This document shows positions 17,665 to 26,408 of a stretch of 64,000 nucleotides of DNA, piece after piece. The position numbers and the translations under genes are program-made. The number at the start of each line of letters is the position of its first letter. Position 1 is the first letter of the stretch. The notes under the pieces are model-generated. The model was not told the origin of the DNA. It ran no database searches and was given only the letters and a program-made list of their open reading frames with translations. Origin of the DNA: G963662605 sp963667005 (lineage in GTDB: Bacteria; Bacteroidota; Ignavibacteria; Ignavibacteriales; Ignavibacteriaceae); contig OY762937.1 of the NCBI GenBank assembly GCA_963667005.1, positions 3,410,001-3,474,000 on the forward strand, in the 5' to 3' direction.

Positions 17665-18563
17665 TACTTCAGTGAAAATAGATTTTTTAATATGTGTCCC
17701 GCAACCTGCGGATTCTCCTGTAATCTTCTAATTGAGTACTGATACCAGTGCTCACCGAACGGGACGTAAATTCTTATTTTGTGTCCCTGCTTATTGATGG
17801 AGTCACGCAAATCTTCGCGTACCCCGCAAAGCATCTGAAATTCGTATTTATCTTTTCCGATGCCGAGTTCCTGAATCATTGCTAAAGCACCTTTCACAAG
17901 GAATTCATCATGAGTCGCGATACCGACATAATTCCCATTGGTCAACATCTCGCGCAAAATTCTCAAATAATTATCCCGAATCTCCTGCTTAGCGCGATAG
18001 GATATTGCTTCGGGTTCGATGTAAATTCCTTTGCACAACCTGTAATTCGTACCGATTGCATTCAGGCGTTTAACATCGTCCAGCGTTCTGCGTAAGCAAG
18101 CCTGCACAACGATTCCGACATTCTGATGTTTTTCCCGTAGACGGTTGTGCAGATTAATAATCTTGTCGGTCGTGGTTGAATCTTCCATATCCAGACGCAC
18201 ATAATTATTGTCTTCGGCCGCTTTTTTTACGATTTCTTCCACTTGCTCAAAACAGAATTTTTCATCAAGCAAGATGCCCATCTGCGAGGCCTTTACTGAA
18301 ATATTCGATTTCAGCTGGTACTTTTTTATCGCATCCAGTACCTCAATAAATTCATTCTTTGCTTCTATAGCCTCTTCTTTAGTCGAAATTGCCTCCCCAA
18401 GCACATCCATGGTTGCAAGAATATTCTTTGAGTTTAACTTTTGAACAAATACCACTCCGTCTTTCAGAGTATCCCCGGCTATGTATCTGTTCGAGAATAC
18501 ACGCACAAGGGATTTAGGCATTAATTGTACAATTTTTACAATAAGTTTGTTAAACGTCTTCAC
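17664..18563 (-). CDS. Proline dehydrogenase (monofunctional PRODH)
   Basis: The 299-aa flavoenzyme oxidises proline to 1-pyrroline-5-carboxylate and passes electrons to quinone. Its length matches the monofunctional bacterial form rather than the fused PutA. Conserved segments are RLCKGIYIEPEAISY, GIATHD, EFQMLCGVRE and RIYVPFGEHWYQYSIRRL, which contain substrate-binding Arg residues. No P5C dehydrogenase gene is adjacent. Its stop overlaps the tsaD start by one base, so the two are probably co-transcribed. Confidence 0.92.
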   Translation of the reverse strand: MKTFNKLIVKIVQLMPKSLVRVFSNRYIAGDTLKDGVVFVQKLNSKNILATMDVLGEAISTKEEAIEAKNEFIEVLDAIKKYQLKSNISVKASQMGILLDEKFCFEQVEEIVKKAAEDNNYVRLDMEDSTTTDKIINLHNRLREKHQNVGIVVQACLRRTLDDVKRLNAIGTNYRLCKGIYIEPEAISYRAKQEIRDNYLRILREMLTNGNYVGIATHDEFLVKGALAMIQELGIGKDKYEFQMLCGVREDLRDSINKQGHKIRIYVPFGEHWYQYSIRRLQENPQVAGHILKNLFSLK

Positions 18564-18650
18564 AGGAGCTCCTATAATACGAATTGAATAATATTTCGCC
18601 TTTCATTACGCGTACATAAAAGTGGTGCCTTCATGCAGTGCGTATACCCG

Positions 18651-19256
18651 TTATGCGGGAATAGTAGAAAGAATTGAGAGTGCAAATTTCACTTTACTTT
18701 GCAGATCCTCAATGGAACCATCATTTTCAATAATTAAATCGGCTTTTTCTTTTTTCAGTTCATCGCTCATTTGATTCTGCATCCGCAATCTGATCTTCTC
18801 TTCGCTCACGTTATCTCTTCGCGCAATTCTATCAATTTTATTGTTATCACCAGCAGTTAGCAAAATTATATAATCAAAAAGAAAATCCATCTCAGCTTCG
18901 AATATCAGAGCCGCCTCATAAAATACCAAATTGTGCTGTTCAAGTAGATTACCCATTAGGATTTCACTCTCACGGATAACAGCAGGATGCACAATTGCGT
19001 TGAGCTTTGCCAATTTTTCCGGTTCCGGGAACACGATGCTGCTTAAGAATTCCCTTTGCAGCACACCGTTCTTATATGAACCGCTGCCGAATGCCTCAAG
19101 TATTTTACTTTGCACACCCGTATCTGAGGCCATCAGATATTTTGCAATATCGTCGGCAAACAGAACGGGAAAACCTTCCTGTTGAATGACTTTGCAAAAT
19201 TCTGTTTTGCCCGAACCGATTCCACCGGTTATTCCGATTTTTAGCTTTTTCATCAA
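18651..19256 (-). CDS. coaE: Dephospho-CoA kinase
   Basis: The 201-aa P-loop kinase catalyses the last step of coenzyme A synthesis. The Walker A motif is GITGGIGSGKT (residues about 8-18) and FADDIAKYLM follows the usual D-x-D pattern for substrate binding. Two consecutive Met codons (19256 and 19253) make the exact start ambiguous by one residue. It lies downstream of rny with a long hairpin between. Confidence 0.94.
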   Translation of the reverse strand: MMKKLKIGITGGIGSGKTEFCKVIQQEGFPVLFADDIAKYLMASDTGVQSKILEAFGSGSYKNGVLQREFLSSIVFPEPEKLAKLNAIVHPAVIRESEILMGNLLEQHNLVFYEAALIFEAEMDFLFDYIILLTAGDNNKIDRIARRDNVSEEKIRLRMQNQMSDELKKEKADLIIENDGSIEDLQSKVKFALSILSTIPA

Positions 19257-19290
19257 ATCTGCATGTTATGCATTGTTCATATAAAAGGAA

Positions 19291-19368
19291 AAGGCCGTCC
19301 AAAATTTAGTCATTATTGAAAAGTTAAAAAACTACTTTCCTTTTCTACTAACCATTTTGAACGGCCTT
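19291..19368 (-). terminator. Long hairpin between rny and coaE, possible terminator
   Basis: AAGGCCGTCCAAAAT (19291-19305) and ATTTTGAACGGCCTT (19354-19368) are inverted repeats matching at 14 of 15 positions, with a 48-base loop. On the minus strand the right arm is followed by a T-rich stretch, so it may end rny transcripts. The large loop is unusual for an intrinsic terminator. Confidence 0.4.
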
Positions 19369-19375
19369 CTTAAAC

Positions 19376-20965
19376 TTATTTCGCGTAGTGGACTTTCCGT
19401 ACCTCTCTGATAACCGTAACCTTGATCTGTCCGGGATACTCCATCTCAGCCTCTATTTTACGGGCAATATCGTGTGCTAATTTGTCTGCATAGATATCAT
19501 CAATTTTCTCATGCTCAACAACCACACGGACTTCTCTGCCTGCCTGAATTGCGTAGGTCTTGGCAACACCCTCAAAAGATTTTGCCAATTCTTCCAAGGT
19601 CTCAAGACGCTTAACGTAACCCTCAATCGGTTCGCGGCGTGCGCCCGGACGTGCACCACTGATAGCATCAGCTGCCTGCACGAGAGATGAAATCGGATGT
19701 TCCATTTCCATATCTTCATGGTGGCTTCCGATGGCATTACACACGATGAAATGTTCGCGGTATTTTTTTGCAACATCGTAACCGATAAGCGCATGCGGAC
19801 CTTCAATAACCTTATCAAGAGTTTTGCCGACGTCATGCAACAATCCGGCACGCTTGGCAAGGACAGGATCCAATCCCAATTCAGCCGCCATAATACCGGT
19901 TAGGTAAGCAACTTCAACGCTATGCTGCAGAAGGTTCTGTCCGTAACTTGAGCGGTATTTCATTTTTCCAATACACTTGATAAGCTCGTTGTGCATACCG
20001 TGGATACCGAGCTGTAAAAGCGTATGCTCGCCTTCTTTAAAAATTTCTTCTTCAAGCTCTGCTTGAACTTTCTGCACGACTTCTTCAATTCTTGCAGGAT
20101 GAATTCGGCCGTCCGCGATAAGTCTTTCAAGAGATATACGCGCTACTTCCCTTCTAAACTGGTCATACGAGGAAAGGATAACTGCTTCAGGCGTATCATC
20201 AACAATAACGTCCACGCCAGTAGCAGCTTCGAACGAGCGGATATTGCGTCCTTCTTTACCGATGATTCTGCCCTTTAATTCATCGTTCTGGATCTGCACA
20301 ACCGATACGGTAGTTTCAACGGAACAATCGGCAGCAGAGCGTTGAATAGCTTGAACGATAATTTTCTGAGCTTCTTTTTTAACTTCGCCTTTTGCCTTTT
20401 CGTAAATCTCTTTAACTACCTTAGCAACATCGGTTTTGGCTTCCTGCACCATGTTTTCCATGAGCATTTGCTTGGCTTCTTCACCGGTCAAACCTGATAT
20501 TTTTTCAAGGCGGGAGTTTTGTTCTTTTTCTAAGCGGTCAATGTCGGCTTGTCTCTGGTCGAGAACTTTTTTCGCGTTCTGAACTTCGCGTTCGAGGTTT
20601 TTTAATTCTTTTTCTTTTTGTAACGAGGCATCATACTTTTTATCAATTGTTTCTTCGCGCTGATTCAGCTGTCTTTCAATATTTTGAATCTTCTGCTTTT
20701 TCTGATTTACCTCTGTATCAAACTCTATTTTTTTCTTATACCATTCATCTTTAACTTCGAGCAGTTTTTCGCGCTTTAAGGTCTGGGACTCTTTTTCCGC
20801 TTCCTGCTTAATCAGCTGTGCCTGTTTTTCTGCTGTACCGGTTATTTCCTTTGAACGTTCACGGGCAGCCGCAATACTGTTTTTTCCGAATTTGTTATTA
20901 ACAAACCATCCGACGAACAAACATATCGGTATCAGTCCAATATCAATAATTAGTATCCAATTCAT
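19376..20965 (-). CDS. rny: Ribonuclease Y
   Basis: From the ATG at 20965 (GGAGG 10 bases upstream at 20976-20980) the protein has 529 residues, the usual RNase Y length. Order: N-terminal membrane helix (MNWILIIDIGLIPICLFVGW), a long charged coiled coil, a KH RNA-binding domain (GRIIGKEGRNIRSFE) and an HD phosphodiesterase domain (LLHDVGK, then GSHHED). RNase Y is the membrane-bound endonuclease that begins mRNA decay. The open frame extends to 21115, but that extension lacks conservation and overlaps a structured RNA; starts at 20974 and 20971 are also possible. zapA and the 6S-like RNA lie upstream. Confidence 0.94.
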   Translation of the reverse strand: MNWILIIDIGLIPICLFVGWFVNNKFGKNSIAAARERSKEITGTAEKQAQLIKQEAEKESQTLKREKLLEVKDEWYKKKIEFDTEVNQKKQKIQNIERQLNQREETIDKKYDASLQKEKELKNLEREVQNAKKVLDQRQADIDRLEKEQNSRLEKISGLTGEEAKQMLMENMVQEAKTDVAKVVKEIYEKAKGEVKKEAQKIIVQAIQRSAADCSVETTVSVVQIQNDELKGRIIGKEGRNIRSFEAATGVDVIVDDTPEAVILSSYDQFRREVARISLERLIADGRIHPARIEEVVQKVQAELEEEIFKEGEHTLLQLGIHGMHNELIKCIGKMKYRSSYGQNLLQHSVEVAYLTGIMAAELGLDPVLAKRAGLLHDVGKTLDKVIEGPHALIGYDVAKKYREHFIVCNAIGSHHEDMEMEHPISSLVQAADAISGARPGARREPIEGYVKRLETLEELAKSFEGVAKTYAIQAGREVRVVVEHEKIDDIYADKLAHDIARKIEAEMEYPGQIKVTVIREVRKVHYAK

Positions 20966-20990
20966 CTCCATCATACCTCCAAAGTAGATT

Positions 20991-21188
20991 AAAACCGCAA
21001 CTGCCGCAGTACTACCAAACACGTTAAGAACCCGATGCGAATAATGCGGGTGAGCGCCCAACGCATCATGCTTCCAATGTTGCTTACGCAAATCCCGTAG
21101 GATTAAGGCCTGCATTCAGCGGAGAAAGTCGGTCTCCCTATCGCTAAAATATTAGTTCTTATTTTGTTGTGATACCCGGCAGTGCGGA
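20991..21188 (-). ncRNA. ssrS: Structured RNA, probable 6S RNA
   Basis: The 200-base gap between zapA and rny holds a region that folds strongly on the minus strand. Its ends pair: CCGCACTGCCG at the 5' side (21187-21177) with CGGCAGTTGCGG at the 3' side (21006-20995), one bulged base, followed by TTTT. Inside are short hairpins such as GGAGACCGACTTTCTCC, AATCCTACGGGATT and ATGATGCG pairing with CGCATTAT. Length, a single closing stem with an open interior, and the position next to zapA all fit 6S RNA, which binds the housekeeping RNA polymerase holoenzyme; 6S lies beside zapA in many bacteria. I cannot run a covariance search, so the identity is inferred. Confidence 0.55.
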
Positions 21189-21194
21189 AACTTA

Positions 21195-21491
21195 TCAGTT
21201 AGAGACAGGATCGTGAGATTGGCTAACAAGAAGCTTTATTCTTTTAACTTTATCTGATGCTTGGATCAAGAATTCTTTGTTCTTGCTTTTTTCTACGAAG
21301 AAATCATATGCTATATTAAGACTTGCAATGATTGCAATCGTCTGGGCCGGTTGGTCAGGCAGCTCGGATTTGACTTCTTCCATCACTTTATTGACGTACA
21401 AAGCCAGCTCCTTTGCTATCAGTTCATCTTCAACCAGCAAAGAATATTCTTTATCAAAGATTTTTATTTTCAGCTTCTTTTTTTCAACCAT
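21195..21491 (-). CDS. zapA: Cell division protein ZapA
   Basis: The 98-aa protein has the ZapA pattern: a small N-terminal beta domain (KKLKIKIFDKEYSL) followed by helix ALYVNKVMEEVKSELPDQ and a coiled coil with TIAIIASLNIAYDF. ZapA binds FtsZ and bundles protofilaments at the division ring. It lies 28 bases after a small coiled-coil gene that may encode a partner. Confidence 0.85.
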   Translation of the reverse strand: MVEKKKLKIKIFDKEYSLLVEDELIAKELALYVNKVMEEVKSELPDQPAQTIAIIASLNIAYDFFVEKSKNKEFLIQASDKVKRIKLLVSQSHDPVSN

Positions 21492-21519
21492 ACAATACTA
21501 TCTCTTGCTCTGCATTGTA

Positions 21520-21816
21520 TTACATTTGCGCGATCTGACTATCGATCTTTTGAATTAGATCGAAAATCCGTTTCCGAAATTGCTCACGGTCCTTATCCGG
21601 AGCTGCATCGGGAAACTTCTTGAAATCAGCGTCGTTTGCAATATTTTCTAATTGTACTTTATAGTACTCATTCTCTTTTTTTAATGTCTGTATCTGCTTT
21701 TCAAGCTCAAAACGGCGTTCTTCAGCTCTTTTCAGAGTATCCATCATAACTGCAACATGCTCCTCCAAAGAAGCAAGCTCGTTAAGAAACACGTCGTATT
21801 TGTTGATATCAGCCAA
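21520..21816 (-). CDS. Small coiled-coil protein (ZapB-like in size and place)
   Basis: This 98-aa protein is almost wholly helical and heptad-like: residues about 10-62 are charged coiled coil (LEEHVAVMMDTLKRAEERRF and on). No enzymatic motif is visible. It sits 2 bases after pheT and 28 bases before zapA, so a role as a division accessory protein similar to ZapB is reasonable, but that is inferred from context and shape only. Confidence 0.6.
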   Translation of the reverse strand: MADINKYDVFLNELASLEEHVAVMMDTLKRAEERRFELEKQIQTLKKENEYYKVQLENIANDADFKKFPDAAPDKDREQFRKRIFDLIQKIDSQIAQM

Positions 21817-21818
21817 TG

Positions 21819-24218
21819 CTATCCTCGCAATACCGCATTAAATTCAGATGAGACTTTCTTAATGATAGCGTTGAAATCCTTTTCAACTTCCTCATCCGTA
21901 AGAGTTTTATTAAAATCATAATACTCAAGTGCAAATGCCAAACTTTTCTTGTCGGCTCCTAAACTATCGTTAACAAATATGTCAAAAAGTCCCACATACT
22001 GTAAAATAGGAGCAGCATTCTTTTTGATAAAGTCTATGACAACTTGAGCATCTACATTCTTATCCAGAACAAAAGCACAGTCACGGGTTACTTTCGGAAA
22101 TTTCAGCAATTCCGAATGAACTTTAACTTTACCCGGAATCTGCCGCAATTTTGGAACGTCAAACTCAAAATAAAATACTTGAGCATCTATCCCGTAACTA
22201 TGTAATATTTCAGAAGATAATTTCCCTCCAATACCTAATACCTCATTTTGATAAGATTTGGAGAAACTATAATCAAAAATATTATTTACTTGTGGATAAT
22301 AGGAATCAATTAGATAATTATCAAGGGAAATTTTCGAAATAAACGAGTTTACCAGACCCTTCAAATCGTAGAAATCGAACGGTCTCGGGGCAGAAAACCA
22401 CTCCTTTGACTCTGCATTTCCAGTTAAAACGATACCGATCTGCTCCTCTTCCGTGAAATCGTCAAATGACTTGATAGTTGGTTTGATTTGTCTGAAAATC
22501 CGTCCGTATTCAAATAATTTGAGGTCCTTTTCGCCGACATTCGCGTTTTTCTTGATAGTACTCAATAAACCCGGGAGCAGCGAAGTACGCAGGCCTGCCA
22601 TATCGGCACTTTGTGGATTGAGCATTTTAATGGCTTTATCCTGAAGTTCGGGAAGATGTACGCTTGTCAGGCTGTTAGTCAACACTTCGTAGAAACCAAG
22701 CGAAGTCAAAGTGTTTTTCACTTTGGCTGCGAACTCAGTTACATCAACAATTTCAATCATCGGCAGACGCAGAGATGTAATTGTCGGAATTTCATCATAA
22801 CCGTTGATACGTGCGATTTCTTCAATAATATCAATTTCGCGCTCGATATCCGGACGAAAAGCCGGGACGGTCACGGTGATTGTATCAGCCGTTTTGCTGA
22901 CGGTAGTGAAACCAAGATTCTTAACAATCGTATCAATTTTTTCAGGAGATACTTCAAAGCCCAGAATTTTCTCAACGCGTTTGTAGCGCAGAGTAACTTC
23001 CGGAGCAATCTTCTTTTCAGGATATACATCAATGAATCCCGGAACAACTTCTCCGTTTGATACCTCAGCGATCAACTGTGCAGCACGTTGAGCCGCGAAT
23101 ACGGTATTAGCGTAGTCAATTCCTCTTTCAAAACGATAGGAAGAATCCGTACTCAAGCCAACCGCTCTTGCTGTTTTTCTTATGCTTGTCGGATTGAAGT
23201 ACGCGCTTTCAATAAGTATGTTTTTTGTGTTTGAAGTAACTTCGGAATTTTCACCGCCCATAACTCCGGCAACTGCGACAGGTTTTTCGCCATCACAGAT
23301 CATCAAAGCATTTGCAGGTAAAGTGCGTTCTTTTGAGTCGAGGGTAACAAACTTATCGGCACTTCCCGCCTGTTTAACAACGATTTTTTTACCGGCGAGA
23401 ACGTCGAGGTCAAAACCGTGTAACGGCTGACCGAGCTCAAACATGATAAAGTTGGTAACATCAACAACATTGTTGATTGGACGTAAACCGACAGCTTTAA
23501 GTTTGGTTTTTAACCATACAGGTGATTCACCGATAGTAACGTTTTTAACAACTTTTGCTGCGTAACGCGGACAGTTGATCGCATCTTCAATTGTTACACT
23601 CGCGTACTTTTCAATTTCAGACTTCCCTGCTTCCGCCGGAACTGATGGAAGTTTTAATTCTCTATTAAATAATGCAGCGATATCACGCGCAACACCGATA
23701 TGTGATAGTGCATCGGGTCTGTTTGGGGTAATGCCGATTTCGAATATAACATCATTCAATCCGAGATATTCAGCTAAAGGTGTACCAACAGGTGCATCTT
23801 CAGGCAGTATCATAATACCTGCATGATCGGTACCGATACCGAGTTCGTCTTCTGCGCATATCATGCCTGATGACTCAACACCACGGAGTTTAACTTTGCT
23901 GATTTCCATACCGTTTGCCGGAACAATAGCTCCGAGCAAAGCTACCGGGACTTTCTGTCCCGCGGCGACATTCGGAGCGCCGCAAACTATTTGCGATACT
24001 TCCGAACCAGTGTTAACTGTACAAACAGACAGCCTGTCTGCTTTAGGATGTTTTTCTTTAGTTTCAACATATCCTACTACAAATTTTTCTAACTTCTTGC
24101 CCTGGTCGTCCATCTCTTCAACTTCAAGACCGGCCATGGTAAGAGTCGCGGATATTTGCTCAGCAGTCAAGCCGCTGATATCAATATATTCTTTTAACCA
24201 ATTAAGAGAGATTTTCAT
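21819..24218 (-). CDS. pheT: Phenylalanyl-tRNA synthetase beta subunit
   Basis: The 799-aa subunit shows the full domain order: an EMAP-type tRNA-binding domain (VVGYVETKEKHPKADRLSVC, residues about 47-66), B3/B4 editing domain, B5 domain, a catalytic-like core and a C-terminal ferredoxin-fold anticodon-binding domain (VTRDCAFVLDKNV). With PheS it forms the alpha2beta2 enzyme that charges tRNA-Phe. It starts 2 bases after the pheS stop. Confidence 0.97.
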   Translation of the reverse strand: MKISLNWLKEYIDISGLTAEQISATLTMAGLEVEEMDDQGKKLEKFVVGYVETKEKHPKADRLSVCTVNTGSEVSQIVCGAPNVAAGQKVPVALLGAIVPANGMEISKVKLRGVESSGMICAEDELGIGTDHAGIMILPEDAPVGTPLAEYLGLNDVIFEIGITPNRPDALSHIGVARDIAALFNRELKLPSVPAEAGKSEIEKYASVTIEDAINCPRYAAKVVKNVTIGESPVWLKTKLKAVGLRPINNVVDVTNFIMFELGQPLHGFDLDVLAGKKIVVKQAGSADKFVTLDSKERTLPANALMICDGEKPVAVAGVMGGENSEVTSNTKNILIESAYFNPTSIRKTARAVGLSTDSSYRFERGIDYANTVFAAQRAAQLIAEVSNGEVVPGFIDVYPEKKIAPEVTLRYKRVEKILGFEVSPEKIDTIVKNLGFTTVSKTADTITVTVPAFRPDIEREIDIIEEIARINGYDEIPTITSLRLPMIEIVDVTEFAAKVKNTLTSLGFYEVLTNSLTSVHLPELQDKAIKMLNPQSADMAGLRTSLLPGLLSTIKKNANVGEKDLKLFEYGRIFRQIKPTIKSFDDFTEEEQIGIVLTGNAESKEWFSAPRPFDFYDLKGLVNSFISKISLDNYLIDSYYPQVNNIFDYSFSKSYQNEVLGIGGKLSSEILHSYGIDAQVFYFEFDVPKLRQIPGKVKVHSELLKFPKVTRDCAFVLDKNVDAQVVIDFIKKNAAPILQYVGLFDIFVNDSLGADKKSLAFALEYYDFNKTLTDEEVEKDFNAIIKKVSSEFNAVLRG

Positions 24219-24220
24219 TA

Positions 24221-25231
24221 TTAAAATTGCCTTAAGAAACGAATATCATTATCAAAAAATAGGCGGATGTCGGTTATATCATATTTCAACATCGCCGTTC
24301 TTTCAATTCCCATTCCGAATGCATATCCCGAATATTCTTCTGGATCAATACCAACGGCTTTGAACACATTCGGGTCAACCATTCCGCAACCCAGAATTTC
24401 GAGCCAGCCGGAGTGCTTGCATATCTTGCAGCCTTTGCCGCCGCAAATGAAACACGTAATGTCCATCTCGGCACTCGGTTCAGTGAACGGAAAAAAGCTT
24501 GGACGGAAACGGTATTTCAACGAGCTTCCGTAAAACTGTTTTGCAAATTCAACAAGTGTACCCTTCAACTCCGCGAAGGTAACATCCTTATCAACGTACA
24601 ATCCCTCAACTTGATGGAAATGGCAGTAACTGCGCGCGCTGATGGCTTCGTTGCGGTATGTTTTACCCGGCATAATTGCACGGATAGGCGGTTTCTGCTT
24701 TTCCATCAGCCGGATTTGAACCGGTGATGTATGCGTGCGAAGCAGATAATCTTTATTTATAAAAAACGTATCCTGCATATCGCGGGCCGGGTGATCAGGT
24801 GCGAAGTTCAACGCACTAAAATTATAATAATCTGATTCCAATTCTGGGCCGTCTTCAACAGAAAAGCCGATGCTTTTAAATATTGATTTGATTTCATCGA
24901 GGGTTTGTGTCAGAAGGTGTTTGCTTCCGATTTCATAGGAGCGTCCGGGCAGTGTCAGGTCTATGTAGGACGCGGCTTTCTTTTCTGTTGATTCAAGAGC
25001 AGTTTTCTTTTCGTCAAACTGCTGCTGTACGGATTGGCGCAGGAGGTTCAGCTCTTTGCCGAGCAAAGGTTTTTCTTCAGCGGATACGGTTTTCAGTTCT
25101 TCAAATAATTTTGCAACTACCCCGTTCCTGCTGAGATATTTTATACGCAGCTCTTCAATGTCTTTCAGTGATGCTGCCGCGTTAAGTTCTAAATTAAATC
25201 CGTTACGGATTTCTTCTATCTTATCTTTCAT
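24221..25231 (-). CDS. pheS: Phenylalanyl-tRNA synthetase alpha subunit
   Basis: The 336-aa class II catalytic subunit has motif 2 (FRPSFFPFTEPSAEMD) and motif 3 (GYAFGMGIERTAMLKYDI). A Cys-rich stretch between them (CFICGGKGCKICKHSGW) is seen in many bacterial PheS proteins. A strong hairpin followed by T residues lies in the 62-base gap from rplT to pheS and could control read-through. Confidence 0.97.
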   Translation of the reverse strand: MKDKIEEIRNGFNLELNAAASLKDIEELRIKYLSRNGVVAKLFEELKTVSAEEKPLLGKELNLLRQSVQQQFDEKKTALESTEKKAASYIDLTLPGRSYEIGSKHLLTQTLDEIKSIFKSIGFSVEDGPELESDYYNFSALNFAPDHPARDMQDTFFINKDYLLRTHTSPVQIRLMEKQKPPIRAIMPGKTYRNEAISARSYCHFHQVEGLYVDKDVTFAELKGTLVEFAKQFYGSSLKYRFRPSFFPFTEPSAEMDITCFICGGKGCKICKHSGWLEILGCGMVDPNVFKAVGIDPEEYSGYAFGMGIERTAMLKYDITDIRLFFDNDIRFLRQF

Positions 25232-25242
25232 TATCTACCAAA

Positions 25243-25290
25243 AGTATAAAGCCCTCCACACCCTTTTTAAAATACGGGTGGAGAGGGCTA
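25243..25290 (-). terminator. Hairpin between rplT and pheS (terminator or attenuator)
   Basis: AGCCCTCCACACCC (25250-25263) pairs with GGGTGGAGAGGGCT (25276-25289), loop 12 bases. On the minus strand the stem is followed by TTATACTTTT, then the pheS start. It would separate the ribosomal-protein part from pheST; no Phe-rich leader peptide or T-box was seen. Confidence 0.6.
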
Positions 25291-25293
25291 AAA

Positions 25294-25641
25294 TTAATTA
25301 TTAATGAATTTAACTATATCAGCGAAGACGGTCGGGTTTTCAACAGCGATCTGGGAGAGAAGTTTGCGGTTTATTTCTATACCTTTAACTTTTAATCCGT
25401 GAATCAACTGTGAATAACTCAGTCCGTGCTGACGAGCAGCTGCATTAATACGAACGACCCAGAGATTTCTGAATCCTCTTTTTTTCAGCTTTCTGTCGCG
25501 ATAGGCATGAAGAAGCCCTTTCTCGACATGATTCTTAGCTACCGTTAAGACATTTTTCCGGCGACCCCAATAGCCTTTGGCCATTGCGAGTACTTTTTTC
25601 CGGCGTCTATGCGAAGCTACCTTGTTTTTTGAACGTGGCAT
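25294..25641 (-). CDS. rplT: 50S ribosomal protein L20
   Basis: The 115-aa protein shows the typical N-terminus VASHRRRKKVLAMAKGYWGRR and the central RDRKLKKRGFRNLWVVRINAA. L20 binds 23S rRNA early in assembly and represses the infC-rpmI-rplT operon in several bacteria. It lies 12 bases after rpmI. Confidence 0.98.
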   Translation of the reverse strand: MPRSKNKVASHRRRKKVLAMAKGYWGRRKNVLTVAKNHVEKGLLHAYRDRKLKKRGFRNLWVVRINAAARQHGLSYSQLIHGLKVKGIEINRKLLSQIAVENPTVFADIVKFINN

Positions 25642-25653
25642 GTTCTCCTCACT

Positions 25654-25845
25654 TTATTGAAGCATTAATCTGACTTTTTTTGCATCGGCAGAGGAAACCA
25701 TCGTAGTTTTACGGAGGCTTCTCTTTCTTTTCCTGCTTTTCGATGTCAAAATGTGGCTTTTGTAAGCACTTTTTCTTTTGAAATTACCGGATGCTGTTTT
25801 GCGAAATGATTTCGCAGCACCGCGGTTGCTCTTCATTTTTGGCAT
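25654..25845 (-). CDS. rpmI: 50S ribosomal protein L35
   Basis: The 63-aa basic protein starts MPKMKSNRGAAKSFRKTASG, the L35 signature. It lies 13 bases after infC and 12 before rplT in the conserved cluster. Confidence 0.97.
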   Translation of the reverse strand: MPKMKSNRGAAKSFRKTASGNFKRKSAYKSHILTSKSRKRKRSLRKTTMVSSADAKKVRLMLQ

Positions 25846-25858
25846 TGCTTCTACCTTG

Positions 25859-26395
25859 TTATTTAGTTTTTTTAGCTTTTATTTTGACCGGCACAACAAT
25901 AACGCTCATGGCTCTACCTTCCATTTTAATGGGCGATTCGACCTTCGCGATATCCTGTATCATCTCAATAAAACGTGTTAACAAAATTTCACCTTGTTCG
26001 GTGTATGCAAGTTCTCTTCCTTTGAACATAACGACTGCCTTTACTTTGTTGCCGTCTTCCAGAAAGTTTACTGCATGCTTCGTCTTGAATTCAAAATCAT
26101 GGGTGTCGGTATTCGGATGAAATCTGATCTCTTTTAAAACCGAAACGTGCTGATTCTTTTTCTGTGTCTTTTCTCTCTTCTGCTGTTCATATTTGAACTT
26201 ACCGAAGTCAATTACTTTACAAACCGGAGGCTCTGCCTTAGGAGCGATTTCGACAAGATCCTTGCCTCTCTCCCTTGCTATACGCTGAGCGTCCTTTATA
26301 AGAAAAATTCCTAATTGTCCGCCGCTTTCATCCAGTACGCGGACTTTACTGGCTTTAATCTCTTCGTTTATACGAATTTCTTCTGCTTGAGAAAT
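25859..26395 (-). CDS. infC: Translation initiation factor IF-3, AUU start
   Basis: Reading back from the TAA at 25859, the frame is open through (M)SQAEEIRINEEIKASKVRV and carries the IF-3 pattern (DFGKFKYEQQKR, KEIRFHP, DTHDFEFKTKHA). It gives 178 residues if it begins at an ATT codon at 26395. GAGG lies at 26405-26402, 6 bases before that ATT, and no ATG/GTG/TTG fits. IF-3 genes are known for AUU starts, which let IF-3 repress its own translation. IF-3 keeps the 30S subunit free and checks the initiator tRNA. It begins 14 bases after the thrS stop. Confidence 0.93.
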   Translation of the reverse strand: MSQAEEIRINEEIKASKVRVLDESGGQLGIFLIKDAQRIARERGKDLVEIAPKAEPPVCKVIDFGKFKYEQQKREKTQKKNQHVSVLKEIRFHPNTDTHDFEFKTKHAVNFLEDGNKVKAVVMFKGRELAYTEQGEILLTRFIEMIQDIAKVESPIKMEGRAMSVIVVPVKIKAKKTK

Positions 26396-26405
26396 AAGAT
26401 ACCTC
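26395..26405 (-). promoter_or_regulatory. infC ribosome-binding site preceding AUU start
   Basis: On the minus strand GAGGTATCTT precedes the ATT at 26395-26393. The strong Shine-Dalgarno with a non-canonical start decides the infC start and matches the IF-3 autoregulation known in other bacteria. Confidence 0.75.
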
Positions 26406-26408
26406 GAT

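Noticed and set aside
20966..21115. N-terminal extension of RNase Y to base 21115
   Set aside because: It runs through the 6S-like RNA and lies ahead of the conserved membrane anchor; GGAGG supports the start at 20965.
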